A DNA stretch of 64,000 nt from the NCBI GenBank assembly GCA_037447655.1, contig JBBHKE010002445.1, positions 402,020 to 466,019 on the forward strand, read 5' to 3'. A program made the position numbers and the translations under genes. Shown here piece after piece: positions 10,356 through 20,796 of the stretch. Source of the stretch: Zygnema cylindricum (lineage: Eukaryota > Streptophyta > Zygnematophyceae > Zygnematales > Zygnemataceae). The notes beneath the pieces were generated by a model. It saw only the letters and a list, made by a program, of their open reading frames with translations, was not told where the DNA came from and did not search any database. How positions within the stretch are numbered: the stretch's first letter is position 1; the number at the start of each line of letters is the position of its first letter.

Positions 10356-11219
10356 TTTTAAAAACGCGATCAAATTGCGTTTCTTGTCTATCACTTTTAA
10401 ATTTAGAATGGAAGAAAAGTGGTTGAAATGTAAGCAGACTGGATCTGTGAAAGATTATATTGTGGAATTTGACTCATCTAGCATTTCATGTTATAGGTTT
10501 CACTGATGAAATAGCTAGGTTGCATTTCTTGAACTATATGAATCCTATACTGAAATCAGAACTGAAACATCAAAAATTTATTAATTTGAACGAATTACAA
10601 GATAAGTCATTGGAATTAGAGGATCAGTTGGGGTTTAATCGTGAAACTCGATCACTCGAGGAAATTTCAATGAAGTATCAGAGTGGGGTGGGGAGGAATT
10701 TGAGGAACAAGGTATGAATGCAGGTATGGTTAATAGGCAGAATTTCTTCAAGGGAAATCAAAGAGGTGGACAGAGTGTTAATGCAAGAAATAAATTTCAA
10801 AATAATGGGGGCTACATTAAGAGTCCTAAACCGAACATTAATGCTCAAAAACCTAATTTTACCATTCCTACATGCACTATTTGTCAGAAAAAAGAGGTCA
10901 TAGGGCACCTGAATGTGCACAAGTGAAGAAATTAATTGTTATAACTGTGGAGAGGAGGGACATTTCAGCAGAGAATGCACAAAACCGAAAAAGAAAGTCA
11001 CTTGTTTTAAATGCAGAGGAGGGACATTTCAGCAGAGAATGCACAAAACCGAAAAAGAAAGTCACTTGTTTTAAATGCGGAGGTCCAGATCATTACGCAA
11101 AGGACGGTACAGATAAGGGATCTCTTAAAACAGTTGATTTCAATGAAGGTTTTCAAGAAGATATGGCATTATATTTAGCTGAGCAGGAAGCCCAAGAGCA
11201 GGGAAACGGAAAGGACTAG
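10356..11219 (+). pseudogene. Ty3/gypsy gag, 5'-truncated and frameshifted
   Basis: A retrotransposon gag domain starts mid-protein at 10,356 (KLRFLSITFKFRMEEKW, then TGSVKDYIVEFD). It continues in another frame through FTDEIARLHFLNYM and LNELQDKSLELEDQ to an Asn/Gln-rich spacer and CCHC knuckles (CYNCGEEGHFSREC near 10,940-10,978). A perfect 64-bp duplication inside the knuckle region shifts the frame. The N-terminus and the leader were lost in the deletion that joined it to copia element 2. Confidence 0.85.
10951..11078 (+). repeat. Perfect 64-bp tandem duplication in gypsy zinc-knuckle region
   Basis: The 64 bases from 10,951 (AGAGGAGGGACATTTCAGCA...) to 11,014 are repeated without any mismatch at 11,015-11,078. 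Because 64 is not a multiple of three, the duplication breaks the gag frame. Perfect identity beside decayed sequence points to a recent event. Confidence 0.9.
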
Positions 11220-11379
11220 TTGAAAGTCCTGAGTTAAGTGGATCACATCTAGAGGTCAAGGAGTTAAATCTAGAGGGCAAGCTAATGAATGGAAAAGCTA
11301 GGATAGCTGAATTTATTATGATGCTAACTACACTCCATAGTTTGAACAATCTTCTGATGAAACTCTTAACAACAGACCT

Positions 11380-11910
11380 ATGTTAAGACAGTTAAGTAAC
11401 GATGAGTCTAGACACAGTTTGATCAGATTTGAGTTTTTAGTGGAAGGAAAACCATTGAGAGTTATGGTAGATTTTGGTGCTACACATAATTTTATTTCAC
11501 ATAAGTTTGTTGAGGAAAATAAAATTCCTACAGTCATAAGGGAAAAACCTTTACATGTTCAAGTGGCAAATGGTAATAAGTCCACATTAGATTTACAAAC
11601 TAACACAATAAAAGTTGATATCCAAAGTCATAAAATAAAAGTTGTGTGTGAAATAATAAATTTGGGTATTGAGGAGCTAATATTGGGAAAGCCTTGGTTA
11701 AGTGAACATAACCCTCAAATAAATTGGGAAACTAAAACCTTGAGAGTGAAGTCTGAAAACGTTTGGAAGGTTTTGCAAGCATTACCTTCTAAAAAGTTGT
11801 ATAATAATCATATAAATAACATAACCAAGTTGGGAGTGGGAGGTTTGATTTCCGCTAAACAATTTAAAAAGCACTTAAAAGATAAACAAATCATGCTTTC
11901 TTGTTATTAG
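11380..11910 (+). pseudogene. Gypsy aspartic protease region
   Basis: This 176-residue frame has the retropepsin-like core. VDFGATHNFIS stands in place of the usual D-T/S-G-A motif (Asp kept, Thr replaced by Phe), and GIEELILGKPWLSEHNPQINW is the typical C-terminal flap/active-site region of plant gypsy proteases. It precedes reverse transcriptase in gypsy order. It is separated from gag by stops at 11,218 and beyond. Confidence 0.82.
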
Positions 11911-12006
11911 TAACTGAGGCAGTTACTGATGAAGGGGGGGGAGAAAACACTAACATTGATGTCATTCTTAAATCAGACACCACCAAAACTCTTGAAAAAC
12001 AAAAAT

Positions 12007-12132
12007 CAGGGGTGCAGTCAAATTGTCAGTTTGCCTTCTTGGGCAGCAGTGGTTGTGGCTTAAAGTGGGTTAGTTAAATACTATCTAGAGGCTTCCTGTA
12101 TTCTGTGGTCTAATGGAGGACACAGAATTGCA
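12007..12132 (+). repeat. 126-bp copia LTR 3'-end fragment inside gypsy pol
   Basis: These 126 bases match 7781-7906, the 3' end of copia LTR B, with only three substitutions. They stop at the exact LTR-terminal CA. They lie between the gypsy protease linker and the start of reverse transcriptase (PPFRDAEHV), replacing a short piece of gypsy coding sequence. The copia gag ATG and six codons are included. No target duplication is visible. Confidence 0.9.
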
Positions 12133-13689
12133 CCTTTTCGAGATGCGGAACATGTTATTAACCTTGGACATGGATGTAATCCTCCTATCACGGGAATTTA
12201 TAAGCATAGCTTCTTTGAGCACGAGGAGTTAAAAAAACAAATCAATGAGTTTTTGGAAAATAGACACATTCAGCCCAGCAAATCATCGTATGGAGCACCA
12301 GTTGTCTTCATAAAAAAAGAAGGACGCAACGTTGAGAATGTGTGTGATCTATCGTAGTCTGAACAAGATTACCGTGAAGGATAAGTATAGGTTACCTTTA
12401 ATTTCTGATTTGATAGATCGTTTGAAAGGTGCTAAATTATTATTTTTGATTGATCTGCGTAGTGGCTTTAATCACGTGCCAATTAGAACTGAAGATGTCG
12501 ATAAAATTGCTTTCACGATTAGGGTGGGTCATTTTGGATAGATAGTGATGCCATTCGGCTTAAAGAATGCACCGCCTACTTACCAAAGATAAATGAACCA
12601 AACCTTTTCAGATTACATAGATGATTTTGTTCAAGTGTTTATAGATGATATTCTAATTTACAGTGAATCTCAAGAGCATCATGTAATTCATTTAAGAAAA
12701 GTGTTGGAAAGGTAAAGGGAAAGAAAATTATATGGAAAATTGTCAAAATCCACTTTTCTTAAAAGTGAACAATTATTTTTGGGACACATAGTTAGTGGGG
12801 AAGGTGTTAAAAAAGATCCATCTAAAATCACTGCTATCCGAAATTGGAAGCAACCTAATAATGTCACGGAAGTTAGATCATTTTTGGGATTGGCCACTTA
12901 TTACAGGAAATTTATCACGAACTTCACTATGATCGCCGCACCTTTGACGGATCTACTACGGGATAATGAGACATTTGTATGGGGAGCTCATCAGGAGAGA
13001 GCATTCGTAGAACTGAAAGCGAAGTTGACCTCTGCCCCTAGACTGGTGTATCTTGATCCTACTGGGGAATTTGAAGTTTTGATCACTACAGATGCATCTG
13101 ATAATGGTCTAGGTGCAGTAATAAGTCAAAAAGTTGGTAAACACTTTCATCCTATTGTTTTTGAGTCCAGAAAATTGAATGATGCTGAAAAGAACTAGCC
13201 ATCTCGTTAAAGGAATTACTTGCAATTGTTCATGCATTAGTGAAATGGCGTTGTTATTTGCATAATAAATAATTTTCAGTTCATTGTGATAATAAGGCAC
13301 TCTCCTATCTACAAAGATTAAGTGATGCACAGATTATGACTGGTAGACAAGTTAGGTGGATGCAAAAATTGGCATATTTCAAATTTAATGTCAAACATAT
13401 TCTTAGAAAGACAAATGTAGTCGCATATCCTTTAAGTAGATGTTTTGAAATAAGTGTTATGGATCAGGATGAAATGTTTTTAGATGCTGTTAGAAATGAT
13501 TATGATAAAGATCCTTATTTTGTTGTGATTTGCAAGAATATTTCGGGAGGGGATTCTAACTCATTGAATGAGAGGCATGTCAAAAACTTTAGAATAGAAG
13601 ATTGTTTACTCTATTTGCGAACAGGGGATAGGTTATGCATTCCTGAAATAGGAGACTTAAGAAAAAAAAAATTTACAGGAAGCCCATGA
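12133..13689 (+). pseudogene. Gypsy reverse transcriptase and RNase H, broken
   Basis: Reverse transcriptase motifs appear in order: YGAPVVFIKKE, MRMCVIYRSLNKIT, LIDLRSGFNHVPI, the catalytic VFIDDILIYS near 12,637, FLGHIVSGEGV, and the VRSFLGLATYYRKFI thumb. RNase H follows with TTDASDNGLGAVIS near 13,086. Stops and small frame changes interrupt it, for example at 12,539, 12,713 and 13,197. The order protease-RT-RNase H-integrase is that of Ty3/gypsy, unlike the copia elements around it. Confidence 0.9.
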
Positions 13690-14862
13690 GCATTTAGGAC
13701 ATCTAGGTCGAGATAAAACTCTTAGTCGGTTGCAGAGTAGATTGTTTTGGCCATGACTGGGAAATGAGGTGTCAACACACGTGGAAAGTTGTGTCATTTG
13801 CCATCAGAGTTAACCTAGTAACTAACGAGTCTCTTAAAACAAATCCCGAAAACCATAGAATCTGTCAGTATGATTTTATTGTCAGTTACCAACTATCGGC
13901 ATGACAATCTCATAGTGGTAGTCGATGGTTGATAAAATGGCAATCTTTATCCCTTATACACATTCAGTTGTAAATGTGCTGGTTATATTTTGAAATTCAG
14001 ACATCATGAGTTCCCTATCTATAGTCAGTGATGGGTTCAAATTTACGTTTGCGTTTGGAAAAAAATGCACAAAATTTGGGCGAATTGAATGATTTCTTAT
14101 CATCGGAGGAGTCGGGCGGAAAAGATGAACCGTTACATAAGAAAATGCTTGGGACATTTGCATTGGTTCATACTTAGGAATTGCCATTAATGGACTTTTT
14201 TTAAATTCATATGAAAAAATACACTTTATTTTGAATTCGTACTATACCATGGGAAGCAAATTAACATCGCAAGGTCACTCAAGAGAATAGGGGTTCTGCA
14301 ACGGAATCTTGGGAATACATTCAAACGGTTTGGAAAACAGTCCGAGATGCATTAGGAAAGGCACAAAGAAGGCGCGAAATAAATGTTGACCGGAAACGGG
14401 GTGATTGGATAGTAAGCACAGGCGACAAGGTTTAGCTTTCAAGAACTCTTTACAGGTGCAAAATCGAGGGACAAGCCAATCCTACTGGGAAATTTGCACC
14501 TAAGTACATCGGACCATTTACTATAATCGAGATGATATCGTCAATTGCAGCCAAAATTGGACTTTCCGCCTTCAACAAAAATTTATCTAGTGATACACAT
14601 AAGCCAGTTAAAACCAACAAATCTTCGACCAACTGAAGAAGAATTGGAATTGGATCCCATAATAATTATAGAAACTGAGGTTCACAGATGGGTAATAGAT
14701 TGGGTTGGTCAACGGATTAAGGTCGCCAATACTATATGCTGGCAAGTGCATTATCTACGAAGGCCAGAAGATGAGTTTACTTCAAAAGATAAAATTTTTG
14801 AGCTTTTGCAAAGGTATTGGAGGGATAATAATATAGAAGTTCCGTCTTCAAAATAAAATGTG
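13690..14862 (+). pseudogene. Gypsy integrase remnant and C-terminal tail
   Basis: The integrase zinc finger survives partly (HEHLGHLGRD near 13,687, then a Trp-Pro block and CHQS-like remains). The catalytic core is shredded by stops. The C-terminal part is recognisable (GDKV, PTGKFAPKYIGPFTI, HISQLKPTN), followed by a frame of about 70 residues (LDPIIIIETEVHRWV... to 14,856) that could be a decayed chromodomain-like tail. The gypsy LTR starts 40 bases on, after AAAAATAAAGAGGG. Confidence 0.78.
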
Positions 14863-14899
14863 TTTTAACCGTGGTTAGTTAAAAATAAAGAGGGTATGA

Positions 14900-15861
14900 T
14901 GTAACAGTAATAGCGGAGCGAACTTGTTTGTAAAGGGGTATAAAGGTGTTATGATTATAGAGTACTAAATTTGGTAGACATCCACGAAAGAATCACCCGA
15001 TTTTTGGAGTTATATATCAAAACTTATAGTGAGGGGTGTATTTAGGCGACAGCACGAGGTTTAAATAACAAGCGGGTATTTTTGAAACAGGTTAAGGGTC
15101 AGTACCGAAATTTCGCGTGCACGTTTCATAAAGTTCTAATGAAACGTTTGGTACGCACCATGGTTCGTTTCGTACAATTTTTTGTACAAAACGTCACTTT
15201 CAATTTATGGAATTTCGTAGGAAGTTTCGCGTTCAACATTTGCGTCGCACGCTCGTGCGAAGTCGCGTTTCGTTTGTCGCGCGTTTTTGCACGTAAATGT
15301 TACGTAGTGAAACGTAGCGTTTGATTGGTTAAAAATGCTACGTAGTCAGTAAGAGATTTCGCACGTTTTTGCATTGGTTAGTTTGAGTCTTTGGTGATCA
15401 ATGATTGGCCCAGGTAAAACCTGTTCAACGGAGCGTTCACTCTGGCCTGGCGAGTCGAAGGCGATGATGGATAAATAGTGAAGTCTAAGAGGAGAGTGAG
15501 CATCTTTTTCATTGGAAAAAATTGTGGAAATTCTGACTAATCTTGGTCCTGAGCGATTAAAACCAAATTGGAGCATTGGTATTTTGGCATTAAATTCTCT
15601 TACAAACTAAGTAGTGTTTTAGTAGTTAAGAGATAGAATTATTAAGGGTTGACAGTAGAGGAAAACACTTTAATAAGAAGGGTTTAGCCACGAGGGCAAG
15701 AGACCAAGCTAATGTTATGTGGACAAAAGCTTCTTCTAATTTAAAGTTTATCCTTATGTGAGTGTTTTCCAATGTGGATGTGTATTTTCCAATGTGTGGA
15801 ATGTGTGGTTGAAATTGATTGAAGTAATGGGATTTTTTAAGAGGTAGGAGATCCTATTACA
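14900..15861 (+). repeat. Complete gypsy LTR
   Basis: This 962-bp LTR has TGTAA...TTACA termini. A purine tract (AAAAATAAAGAGGG) sits just upstream, so it is the 3' LTR of the gypsy body to its left. It is also followed two bases later by a tRNA-type primer-binding site, so it has served as the 5' LTR of another copy. Such shared LTRs arise by recombination between tandem elements. The first third matches 6506-6856. The sequence is unusually rich in CGT/ACG trinucleotides. Confidence 0.88.
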
Positions 15862-15863
15862 TA

Positions 15864-15875
15864 TGGTATCAGAGC
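15864..15875 (+). promoter_or_regulatory. Gypsy primer-binding site, initiator tRNA-Met 3' end
   Basis: TGGTATCAGAGC, two bases after the LTR, is the standard plant LTR-retrotransposon primer site complementary to the 3' acceptor end of initiator tRNA-Met. It contrasts with the internal-tRNA site used by the copia elements in the same window. Confidence 0.88.
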
Positions 15876-16800
15876 TTTCGTTAGAAACCAAGGAGAAGTT
15901 TGCTCACTCGAATATCGACTGTCGTGACCGGTGAGGGTGCTCTAACCTGTGTCGGTGGAACCACAATGTGGATCTTAACGGACTTCTACGACAGACTGGT
16001 TGAGCTGACGGCTACGCCGGGCTCTGTCGGTCGGAGGTTCGAGTCCTGCTGGACTCAACCTTTTGTTGAGAGTGACTTAAGTCACTCTTTAGTCTTGTCT
16101 AAGGAGCTGAAGTAGTCATTGTTGTCTTTTTGGAAAGCTTTCAGTCTCAGAGCAGCGCAGCTGCTTTACAGACAAAGCAGCGCAGCTGATATACAGACAG
16201 AGCAGCGCAGCTGCTATACAACAGAGCAGCGCAGCTGCTATACAGCAGAGAAGCGCACCAGCAGAGCAGCGCAGCAGCGAAGCTGTAGCACAGACAGGAC
16301 AAAGCAACCACGATTATATTTGATATTGTCCGTACGGACAACGCAACGTCTGATATTCTTAATGTGATTCTGTACAGGATAGAGCAACTGCAAGAGATAC
16401 GATTCTAGTCAACTTAGTGGGTAGCTCAGTGGTAGCTCAATGGTAGCTTAGTATTAGCTTGGCAGCTTGACTTACCTCTCAGGTACAGTGGTATTGCCGG
16501 TACAGCACTAATATAAGACTTAGGACTCATAACACATGATGTATCCAGACTTCCTAGTAGTAAAACTGCAGACAGTTTTTGGGAAACTTCTCAGTATTAT
16601 ATCTTGAGTGTTTTCGGGTCAATTGTGCTATAACTTTGGGAGTTATCAATGTTTATGCTACTCTATATTCTGATAGAGTTTTATGAGGTTTGGATGCTTG
16701 TATAAGAATTGGTGAGCACTTAAGAGCAGCTGTTTGGTAGGATTCTTGATAGCTTCTGAGAGTGTATCATATCTACTTCTACTACTACTGTTGCTCCTCC
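15876..16800 (+). other. Retroelement leader region between gypsy primer site and copia gag
   Basis: No long coding frame is visible. It should contain gypsy 5' leader, then presumably the LTR of copia element 3, whose end would be the CA at 16,827. I could not place the boundary between the two. It carries a GC-rich tandem array (16,147-16,296) and a stretch of near-repeats GGTAGCTCAGTGGTAG / GGTAGCTCAATGG at 16,420-16,460. Confidence 0.55.
16147..16296 (+). repeat. Imperfect 27-30 bp tandem repeats (AGCAGCGCAGCTG)
   Basis: Five or six degenerate units built on AGCAGCGCAGCTGCTATACAG follow each other. The core GCAGCGCAGCTGC is nearly self-complementary, so single units can form hairpins. 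It lies in a retroelement leader. Confidence 0.8.
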
Positions 16801-16810
16801 ACCTGCACCG

Positions 16811-17596
16811 GTGGTTGTAGAACAACAGGTTATGGGCCTGTCATCAAGAATTCCTATCTTTTCCGGGGATAAGTATGTTTACTGGGCGGATATGGTGGAA
16901 ACACATTTTGAAAATGTCAATCTTTTGGATATATTCGATGGTTCGCTGGATGAATCTGATCCGTCATGGTCTAAGAAAAATACGCAAGCTCGTTCTATTC
17001 TGAAATTTTGTATATCTGAGGACTTAGCTATGTCTCGGATAAAAATGAAAAAAGCAATTGATATCTGGAAATCTCTTAAGAGTGATTATGAAAAGGCCAA
17101 TGTCCAAGAAGGGCTTCTATTGGCTGGAAAAATTTGGGACTATAAGTACACTGGCGGTACAATGGCTGAATATTCTAACAAATTTCGTATCTTTGTAGAT
17201 GCACATGCTTGTGCAGGTGGGGTGTTTCCTCCTTTTCAACAGGCGGCATTGCTCATGAGGGGTCTCCCTCGTAGTATGAAAGGAGCATCTGACATGCTCA
17301 AACAGAAAGATAAAGCTAGCTGGACTTTACAGTTAGCCATCAATATTTTACTAGAGGAGGAAGCTACATCTAATATTCTCAATGTTGGGCGAGTAGAGGC
17401 TTTTACTTCAGACTTTGAGAGAAAAGGACAGTTTAATCAGCAAAGGAATCAGTTTAATCAGTTCAGACATTTTAATCAAAGTGGAAATAGACAATCCAAC
17501 AATGCATGCTTTTATTGTAGTGAGAGAGGTCATGGATACAAATTTTGTCCTAAGCTTAAAAAAGCTAACGATACACTTTTATACCGGCCGGGGTGA
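16811..17596 (+). CDS. Copia gag of element 3 (different subfamily)
   Basis: This frame of about 261 residues is a UBN2-type copia Gag. It opens with QQVMGLSSRIPIFSGDKYVYW, has the FQQAALLMRGLP and KASWTLQLAINILLEEE helices, an Asn/Gln/Phe-rich linker, and a CCHC knuckle (CFYCSERGHGYKFC) near residue 234. The frame is open upstream to a stop at 16,757 but has no ATG before the Met in the primer-site segment, so the true start is uncertain. Its primer-site-like GGTTATGGGCC overlaps the N-terminal codons, as in element 2. Confidence 0.78.
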   Translation: MVVEQQVMGLSSRIPIFSGDKYVYWADMVETHFENVNLLDIFDGSLDESDPSWSKKNTQARSILKFCISEDLAMSRIKMKKAIDIWKSLKSDYEKANVQEGLLLAGKIWDYKYTGGTMAEYSNKFRIFVDAHACAGGVFPPFQQAALLMRGLPRSMKGASDMLKQKDKASWTLQLAINILLEEEATSNILNVGRVEAFTSDFERKGQFNQQRNQFNQFRHFNQSGNRQSNNACFYCSERGHGYKFCPKLKKANDTLLYRPG

Positions 17597-18268
17597 CAAC
17601 AAAGCCAGTTTTACAAAGGCTTCACGCGGACTACACCTCGTGGAAATGCACTTTTTTCGGCTTCTTCGTCTTTCCAAGACGAGAATTTGACGGTTTCTAC
17701 GGAGGACGATACGGATCTATTCGCTATGGCGGCTGCAATGGAGGGCGCGAAGGACCCCGGATGGATAATGGATACAGGAGCTTCAGCCCACATGTGCTGG
17801 AACAAGGCCATCTTCAAAAATCTGAAAGCAACGCCGGAGAAAAATATTTATTATACTTGAGGAATGAGTGTCCAAACTCGTGCTGTGGGTGATGTGTCAT
17901 TACTGGTTGATGTAGAAGGACAGGCAATTGAAAGGACTCTTCACAATGTCTTATTTGTGCCTGACTTTAAGAAAAATCTGTTTTCTACGTTGTTGGTAGA
18001 GAGCAAGGCTTTGAGGTTAATTTGAAAAATGGTCGGCAAGTTGTTAGCAAGAATGGCAAGGTTGCGGTTAGAGGTACTAGAGATAGTAGCAAGATGTATC
18101 GAATGGATATGGCTAATACCAAAGAGAATGATGTTTTGTACTCTGGTGTTTTGCACTCAGATGAGTTGTGGCATAAAAGATTAGGCCATGTAAATTATGA
18201 TAGTTTGAGGAAAATGGTCATTGTTGGAAAAATAGAGGGTGTCTCAATCACAGATGGGCCGGTCAAAT
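17597..18268 (+). pseudogene. Element 3 protease and GAG-pre-integrase remnant
   Basis: Frame-broken coding sequence continues gag. WIMDTGASAHMCWN (protease) lies near 17,764, then TLHNVLFVPDFKKNLFST near 17,938. A GAG-pre-integrase block (ELWHKRLGHVNYDSLRKM) ends at about 18,268. There the sequence jumps back to an upstream protease-end segment of the other copia subfamily. Confidence 0.82.
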
Positions 18269-19594
18269 GAGAGTCTTGGTTGAAGGTAAGACATCCATAG
18301 TTGCATTTTCGGATGTACTTTTTATTCCAGAGTTGAACAAAACCTTATCTCTGCGTTGGTCTTAGATAATAATGGTTTTGGGATTACTACTAAGTAAGGA
18401 GTCTTTGTTGCTAGTTATGAGGATGAGATATATTTCAGAGCTGAAAAGGGTAGCCAATGAATGTTTAGGCTGAATTTGAGTAATGGAAAGACAAGAGTTT
18501 ACTATGCCGGTGTAAGTGACTTGATGATTTGGCATAAGAGATTGGGGCATGTGCATTTAGATAGACTGAAAAAAATGAAGAAAATGGGAGTAATTGAGGA
18601 AATTCATTTTGGGGATGATGAGATCTTGGATGATTGTAGTGGATGTGCTCAAGGTAAGGCCCATAGATAACCTTTTCCAAATACCGCTACCTATAAAGGT
18701 TAAAAAGTCCTAGATCTAGTTCACACTGATATATAAGGACCGGCCAAAGTACCGTTGGTCGGAGGAAAAAGGTTTATGCTTACCATTATCGATGATTGGT
18801 CTAGATACTCTAGAGTCTACTTCTTGAGAAATAAATCTGAGGCATCGGCTTACTTCAAAGAGTATAAAGCATGGAGTGAGAACCTCTATGAGACACCTAT
18901 AAAGAGAGTGAGGAGTGATAATGGGGGGGAATACACCTTTAATCAATTTGAGGATTATTTGAAAAAGGGACGGATTCATCACCAAAAGACTGTTCCAAAG
19001 AATCCAGAACAAAACGGTGTAGCCAAAAGACTAAATAGGACACTAAGTGATAGTGCCCGGAGTATGCTATCGTACAATAAGATAAGAAAATGCTTTTGGG
19101 CAGAAGTTATGAATTGTGCTAATTATCTTAAGAATAGAGTCCTTACCTCGACGGTGAAAGGTAAAACCTCTTTTGAAAGATGGATCGGACGAAGGTCGGA
19201 TATCTCTAACTTAAAGGTGTTCGGAAGTCAATTTTTTAGTCTAAACTCAGAAAAATCTGATTGGAAGTTAGATGCAAGGGGAAAGTCGCGGTACTTACTT
19301 GGACATGATGAAAATGTAAAGGGATATAGAGTCTATGATCTCGGGAAGGAGGATATCATTCTAGTAAAACACTTAGTAGATATGGATGAAGGAAAGTCAG
19401 TGGATCCATTGAAATACACCAAACGGGTCAGAATTTAAATTGAATCGGAAAGTGAGGTAGATTCAGATTCTTCTAACGGAACTCCTGCTCAGCCAGCTCT
19501 TGCAGATGAAGAAGAAAAACTGACTGAGAGTGACTCTTTGTTGGAGGAACACTTTCCGGCTCAACCGAGGAAGAGGACGAGGAAAGGCCGGAAA
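18269..19594 (+). pseudogene. Copia protease end to integrase segment (element 1/2 subfamily)
   Basis: From about 18,269 the sequence follows the element 1/2 subfamily: VLVEGKTSIVAFSDVLF, a second WHKRLGHVHLDRL block at 18,529, the integrase zinc finger with an intact CSGCAQGKAHR, then a 227-residue frame (18,755-19,438) with TIIDDWSRYS, RSDNGGEYTF, NPEQNGVAKRLNRT and the RYLLGHDENVKGYRVYDL tail. It ends in the Glu/Ser-rich linker at 19,594, where it meets antisense copia sequence. Several stops lie before 18,755. Confidence 0.88.
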
Positions 19595-20599
19595 TGCACC
19601 ATTTTGTTCACGAATATTTGGAACTATCTTTTGATGTTGTACTCCATCTTCTCTCACAAAATCCTCAAACTGATTTTCCATTATCACTCCTCACTCCCTT
19701 GATTGGGGTTTCATGGAGTTTCTCACTCCATGCCTTGTATTGCTTAAAATACTCTAACGCACGGCACTCTTGCCGGTCCCCAGATATCTGTGTGTACCAA
19801 ATCTATAACTTTTTCTCCTTTATAAGTGGATTCTTTTGGGAAGGGTAACATGTGTGCCTTACTTTGAGCACATCCACTACAGTCACTCAGATTCTCCCTT
19901 TCTCCAGATTGAATTTCTTTCACTACGCCCATAAATGCACATGTCCAAGCCTCTTATGCCACAACATTATATCATGAACACCATCATAACAAAATTTCTT
20001 CTTTTCATTGCTTAAAATCAGCCTAAACATCTCTTGGCTACCTTTTTCAGCAATGAAATATATTTCTTCCTCAAAACTAACAGTGAAAACTCCTTTCATA
20101 GTGATGGTTTCAAAACCCTTATCATCTAACACTGATGTTGAGATGGGATTTTTTGTTACCTCAGGAATAAACAACACATTGGAGAATATAACTATGGATG
20201 TTTTTCCTTCCACTAATACTTTGAGATCTATCGATCCTACCAATGTAGAAGTGACTACCCTCCCATCCCCATACTCTATCTCTACGGTGGGAATCTTTCT
20301 CATTTTAGTGAACATGTGTTTATCCTTACGCATGTGAATAGAAGCACCTATCAATTCCTCGAAGGCACATTTCTGTTTTCGTGGACTTTTGACCTCGGTC
20401 TTCACCTCCATCTCCTCACCCAACAAGAGCTAATCGTCTTCGGATTCCTCCTCATGTACCTGTGTCATAAAAGCTTTCTTCTTTCTTTTCGGAGGCCAGT
20501 TTGCCCATCTTTTATCTGTCTTTTATCTAGAGTTCAGTTAGTCAAAGCACTTCGCCATATAGTGCCTGGTTTCTTACAATAGTGACATAGCCCATTTGA
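19595..20599 (-). pseudogene. Antisense copia: zinc knuckle to integrase
   Basis: On the minus strand this reads CHYCKKPG (zinc knuckle near 20,575), a Glu-rich linker, a protease block missing its Asp (ELIGASIHMRKDK), MRKIPTVEIEYGDGRVV, LVEGKTSIVIFSNVLF, LWHKRLGHVHL, CSGCAQSKAHM, an integrase piece with an internal deletion, and finally EQNGA at the inversion junction. It is the downstream half of the copia element whose gag and LTR lie at 24,746-26,165. Confidence 0.88.
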
Positions 20600-20796
20600 A
20601 ACACTGTCGTGCATGAGAGACTAGAAAGAGCGAACATGCATCCCAACCAGCAAAGTCATGCTCCAAACATATATACAAACGAAAATGAATGAGATGGGCA
20701 AAAGGTATATACAACATGCAAAAGAATAAATGTGAAGATGACCAAAAGAATAAGAAGGGAAGAATACTCCCCTAGCAAGAAGTGAATCCTATAATT

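Noticed and set aside
12007-12132. LTR fragment as a spliced exon (preceded by CAG, ends at a fixed point)
   Set aside because: A splice-site explanation was considered because CAG/G precedes the fragment, but the 3' boundary coincides with the LTR terminus and the primer site, which explains the fixed end better.
15998-16060. Possible tRNA gene: GGTTGAG...CTCAACC ends with GGTTCGAGTCC between
   Set aside because: Only 63 bases between the stems, a mismatched T-stem, no D or anticodon arm and a competing GAGTCC/GGACTC hairpin. Treated as leader sequence with a chance B box.
16417-16436. A-box-like GGTAGCTCAGTGGTAG
   Set aside because: It is part of a short local repeat (GGTAGCTCARTGG) with no B box at the right distance.
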